Of a DNA stretch of 8,231 nt, positions 6,130 to 8,231 are shown piece by piece (position 1 is the first letter of the stretch; the number at the start of each line of letters is the position of its first letter). Both the position numbers and the translations under genes were made by a program. The DNA lies in NCBI GenBank assembly GCA_017999075.1, contig JAGOBX010000141.1, positions 1-8,231 of the forward strand, in the 5' to 3' direction. This DNA is from JAGOBX01 sp017999075 [NCBI: Candidatus Babelota bacterium]. Its GTDB lineage: Bacteria; JAGOBX01. The notes under the pieces were generated by a model. That model made no database searches, had not been told where the DNA came from, and worked only from the letters and a program-made list of their open reading frames with translations.

Positions 6130-8178
6130 TCATAAAATTTTAAATTTGCTTACAAGTTTTGAAAGGTTTTCGGAAATATTTTTTAAATTGTTAATTTCTT
6201 CAGAAACTTTTTCTGCTGAACTTAAATTGAAATTAGAAGCTTTATTAATTTCTTCCATTGATTTGTTTATATGATCAGCTCCATTTTTCTGTTTATTCAT
6301 AGCAGAATTTATCTCTTTTGTTATATTCGCTACATTTTTCATGGAAAGAACTATTTCTTCAATTGATCTTGCCTGCAACCCCTGAGCCTGAGTTATTTCA
6401 CCGGTAATCTGTTTAAGTTTTTCTACTTCCTGTAATATTAAATTTCCACCTTCATTTTGTTCAGTTATAGCTGAATTTACCTGTTTTATCAATGAAGTCA
6501 TATTTATAAATTTTTCTGTGATAGCGTTAAGAATAGATCCTGTATCGTTTGATAATGTCATGCCTCCTGAAGCAAGATCAAAGCCCTCTTTTGTTGAAAT
6601 AATTGCTTTGTTGGTTTCATTTTGTATATCTTTGATTATCGCAGAAATTTCTTTTGCTGATTTTGATGAACGCTCTGCAAGTTTCCTGACTTCTTCAGCT
6701 ACTACGGCAAATCCTTTTCCGTGTTCGCCTGATCTTGCCGCCTCTATAGCTGCATTTAAAGCAAGCAGATTGGTTTGTTCAGCAATTTCGTCAATAACCC
6801 CGACTATTTGGTCAATATTCATTGCGCGCATTCCTAAATTTTCCATTATTTTAACAAGTTCTGACATTTTATTGCAAATTTCGTTCATACTGCTTATGAC
6901 GGAATTTATTGATTTTTTGCCTGTTTCAGTAGTCTTTCCGCTTTCGTCAGCAGCTTCGCTTACTAAAGATACATTTGATGTTATTGAACTTATATTTCTC
7001 ATCATTTCTTCAATTGCAGATGATGTTTGAACAACTGATTTAGACATTTCATTTGTATTTTCAGATATTCGCTTTACAGAAAATGAAATATTCTGCGTGG
7101 AATCATTGGTTTGAGTTACAAGATTGTTTTGAGATTCAACATTTTTTGTGGTTGAAGAAATATTTAGATTGAATTCATTCATTGTCACAACAGTCTCTTT
7201 TATAGACGCAGTTGTTTCTTCTGTAGCAGCCAATACTTTGTTTATTTGGCCGTCGACTACTGCTGTAGCTTCAAACATATTTTTTGACATTGATTTAATA
7301 TTGTTTATCATTCCGGATAAATTATCCACCATATCATTTAATATTTTTGACATTTTTCCGAGTTCATTATTATTTGTAATAATAATTTTTTCAGTCAGAT
7401 CTCCGTCGCTTATTTTTTTAGCTACTAAAACTACATTATTAATTGGTTTTTCTATAAATTTCCTGACAATACCTCTTATAAGAATAATTGATAAAAATAT
7501 TATTAATATAGTTATTATTAAACTTTTAATAAATTGTTTTTTTACGGCAGCATCCATTTGATTTAATGAAAGTATAACTTCGAAAGCTCCGTGAACTTCT
7601 CCTGTTTTCCAATCCTCCATTTTTATGCCGGTTACATCAAGACCTTTATCATTTCCCCAAATCTGCTGAGATGAAGAAGGATCTCCGTGACACAATAAGC
7701 ATTCTTTCGTAAGTTTAATTGCTTTTAAATATCTGACAGAATTAAGTGATTTATCAATTTGAATATAATCTTCACTTATTCCTGATTCCAATTCCTCCAA
7801 TGCTTTTTTTTCAAAATCGTCAGGAGAGTTTTTTATGTTTCTCGGATGATTTTTTGGAACTTTAAAAATATATCCCCCTCTTTCTGCTTCACGCTGAGCA
7901 GCCTGCCATGCAAGAACTACAGGAACCGTTGCGACAACCTGTTTCGGATCAGTTAAATCTTTTCTGAAAATATCCAGGTTATACCTGTCAGCCATTTCAT
8001 TTCGCACACTTTCAGCATTTAAAACAAGAGCTTTTGAAAGTTTTATCATGGAATCCATTTTAGAATTTTTATAGTCATTAATATTTACTATAAAAGTTAT
8101 TATTGCAACTATAAATATAATCAGAATAACTATGGTTAAAATGAAATTTCCTATTTTTTCACTAATAAATGCTGGCAT
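6130..8178 (-). CDS. Methyl-accepting chemotaxis protein with periplasmic haem-c (DUF3365/Tll0287-like) domain
   Basis: A 682-residue transmembrane chemoreceptor. Order of parts: TM1 (about 10-33); a periplasmic domain (about 36-212); TM2 (about 217-236); HAMP linker (about 236-290, with EKPINNV and ISDGDL); and a long cytoplasmic coiled-coil signalling domain. The highly conserved hairpin tip is at 458-504 ([20 protein letters not shown], then [18 protein letters not shown]), where CheA and CheW dock. The periplasmic domain contains CLLCH (C160, C163, H164), a CxxCH c-type haem attachment site, followed by HGDP and a GWK-like [13 protein letters not shown] segment (189-201), characteristic of the DUF3365 sensor family. 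It therefore probably senses redox state, a gas or a haem-coordinating ligand; this is inferred. There is no CheR-tethering WxxF pentapeptide at the C terminus (it ends KFKIL). The start is firmly set by AGGAGG four bases upstream. No other chemotaxis gene is in the window, so it appears to be an orphan receptor. Confidence 0.95.
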   Translation of the reverse strand: MPAFISEKIGNFILTIVILIIFIVAIITFIVNINDYKNSKMDSMIKLSKALVLNAESVRNEMADRYNLDIFRKDLTDPKQVVATVPVVLAWQAAQREAERGGYIFKVPKNHPRNIKNSPDDFEKKALEELESGISEDYIQIDKSLNSVRYLKAIKLTKECLLCHGDPSSSQQIWGNDKGLDVTGIKMEDWKTGEVHGAFEVILSLNQMDAAVKKQFIKSLIITILIIFLSIILIRGIVRKFIEKPINNVVLVAKKISDGDLTEKIIITNNNELGKMSKILNDMVDNLSGMINNIKSMSKNMFEATAVVDGQINKVLAATEETTASIKETVVTMNEFNLNISSTTKNVESQNNLVTQTNDSTQNISFSVKRISENTNEMSKSVVQTSSAIEEMMRNISSITSNVSLVSEAADESGKTTETGKKSINSVISSMNEICNKMSELVKIMENLGMRAMNIDQIVGVIDEIAEQTNLLALNAAIEAARSGEHGKGFAVVAEEVRKLAERSSKSAKEISAIIKDIQNETNKAIISTKEGFDLASGGMTLSNDTGSILNAITEKFINMTSLIKQVNSAITEQNEGGNLILQEVEKLKQITGEITQAQGLQARSIEEIVLSMKNVANITKEINSAMNKQKNGADHINKSMEEINKASNFNLSSAEKVSEEINNLKNISENLSKLVSKFKIL

Positions 8179-8182
8179 AATT

Positions 8183-8188
8183 CCTCCT
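8183..8188 (-). promoter_or_regulatory. Strong Shine-Dalgarno of the chemoreceptor gene
   Basis: The minus strand reads AGGAGG, then AATT, then the ATG at 8178. This perfect anti-16S match fixes the start codon and is the strongest ribosome-binding site in the window. Confidence 0.85.
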
Positions 8189-8209
8189 GAAGTTTAAAAT
8201 TTTTTCTGG

Positions 8210-8229
8210 TTCCGTTTAAAAAAACGGAA
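8210..8229. repeat. Perfect 8-bp inverted repeat in the chemoreceptor leader
   Basis: TTCCGTTT (8210-8217) and AAACGGAA (8222-8229) form a perfect 8-bp stem with a four-base loop, about 30 nt upstream of the chemoreceptor start. On the minus strand no T-run follows the stem (it continues CCAGAAAAAATTTT), so it is not a standard terminator for a gene entering from beyond the window edge. It could be a leader hairpin, a regulator-binding site, or a terminator read in the plus direction whose T-run would lie past the end of the window. Confidence 0.45.
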
Positions 8230-8231
8230 AG

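Noticed and set aside
6090-6130. Inverted repeat AAATAAAA / TTTTATTT between the convergent mltA and chemoreceptor genes, possible bidirectional terminator
   Set aside because: The stem is entirely A-T with a loop of about 25 nt and overlaps both coding ends. In DNA this AT-rich such pairing is expected by chance.
6518-7561. Two long plus-strand open frames (6518-7030 and 7148-7561) opposite the chemoreceptor gene
   Set aside because: They are antisense to a clearly conserved chemoreceptor coding sequence, encode Ile/Ser/Phe-rich proteins with no recognisable motif, and mirror the regular codon pattern of the coiled coil.
8179-8231. Flagellar/chemotaxis sigma-28 promoter upstream of the chemoreceptor gene
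   Set aside because: A TAAA is present but no GCCGATAA-like -10 element follows at the right spacing within the available leader.

Overview
This AT-rich window (by eye roughly 30% G+C) holds six complete protein-coding genes and no recognisable RNA gene, mobile element or CRISPR array. The host looks like a Gram-negative bacterium. It encodes an outer-membrane-type lytic transglycosylase lipoprotein (MltA family), an ADP-heptose:LPS-type family 9 glycosyltransferase, and a chemoreceptor with a CxxCH haem-c motif in its periplasmic part. A motile, probably anaerobic or low-oxygen lifestyle is inferred from the haem-c chemoreceptor and the radical SAM/B12 enzyme. Low-G+C Desulfobacterota, Deferribacterota or Elusimicrobiota-like lineages would fit, but the phylum cannot be fixed from sequence reading alone.

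Layout. Positions 1-114 are non-coding and contain a small cluster of repeats and palindromes just downstream of the first gene group. From 4768 down to 115, on the minus strand, four genes run head to tail: a B12-binding-type radical SAM protein, a PiT-family phosphate permease, its DUF47/PhoU-like partner, and a family 9 glycosyltransferase. Their junctions are 44 nt, 27 nt and a 1-nt stop/start overlap (TAATG), so they probably form one operon. A very AT-rich 115-nt divergent intergenic region (4769-4883) separates this group from mltA, which reads on the plus strand (4884-6095). mltA converges, across a 34-nt gap, on a long minus-strand gene (8178-6130) for a methyl-accepting chemotaxis protein. 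The last 53 nt hold that gene's leader, with a strong Shine-Dalgarno sequence and an 8-bp inverted repeat.

How the genes may work together. PiT plus DUF47 is a well-known pairing for low-affinity metal-phosphate uptake. Finding it between a radical SAM enzyme of unknown substrate and a glycosyltransferase suggests, as inference only, a link between phosphate import and remodelling of an envelope lipid or glycan. MltA acts independently on peptidoglycan turnover. The chemoreceptor probably senses redox state, a gas or a small ligand through a periplasmic haem-binding domain and signals to CheA/CheW encoded elsewhere. Nothing here proves a new system. The four-gene arrangement and the haem chemoreceptor are the most interesting items.
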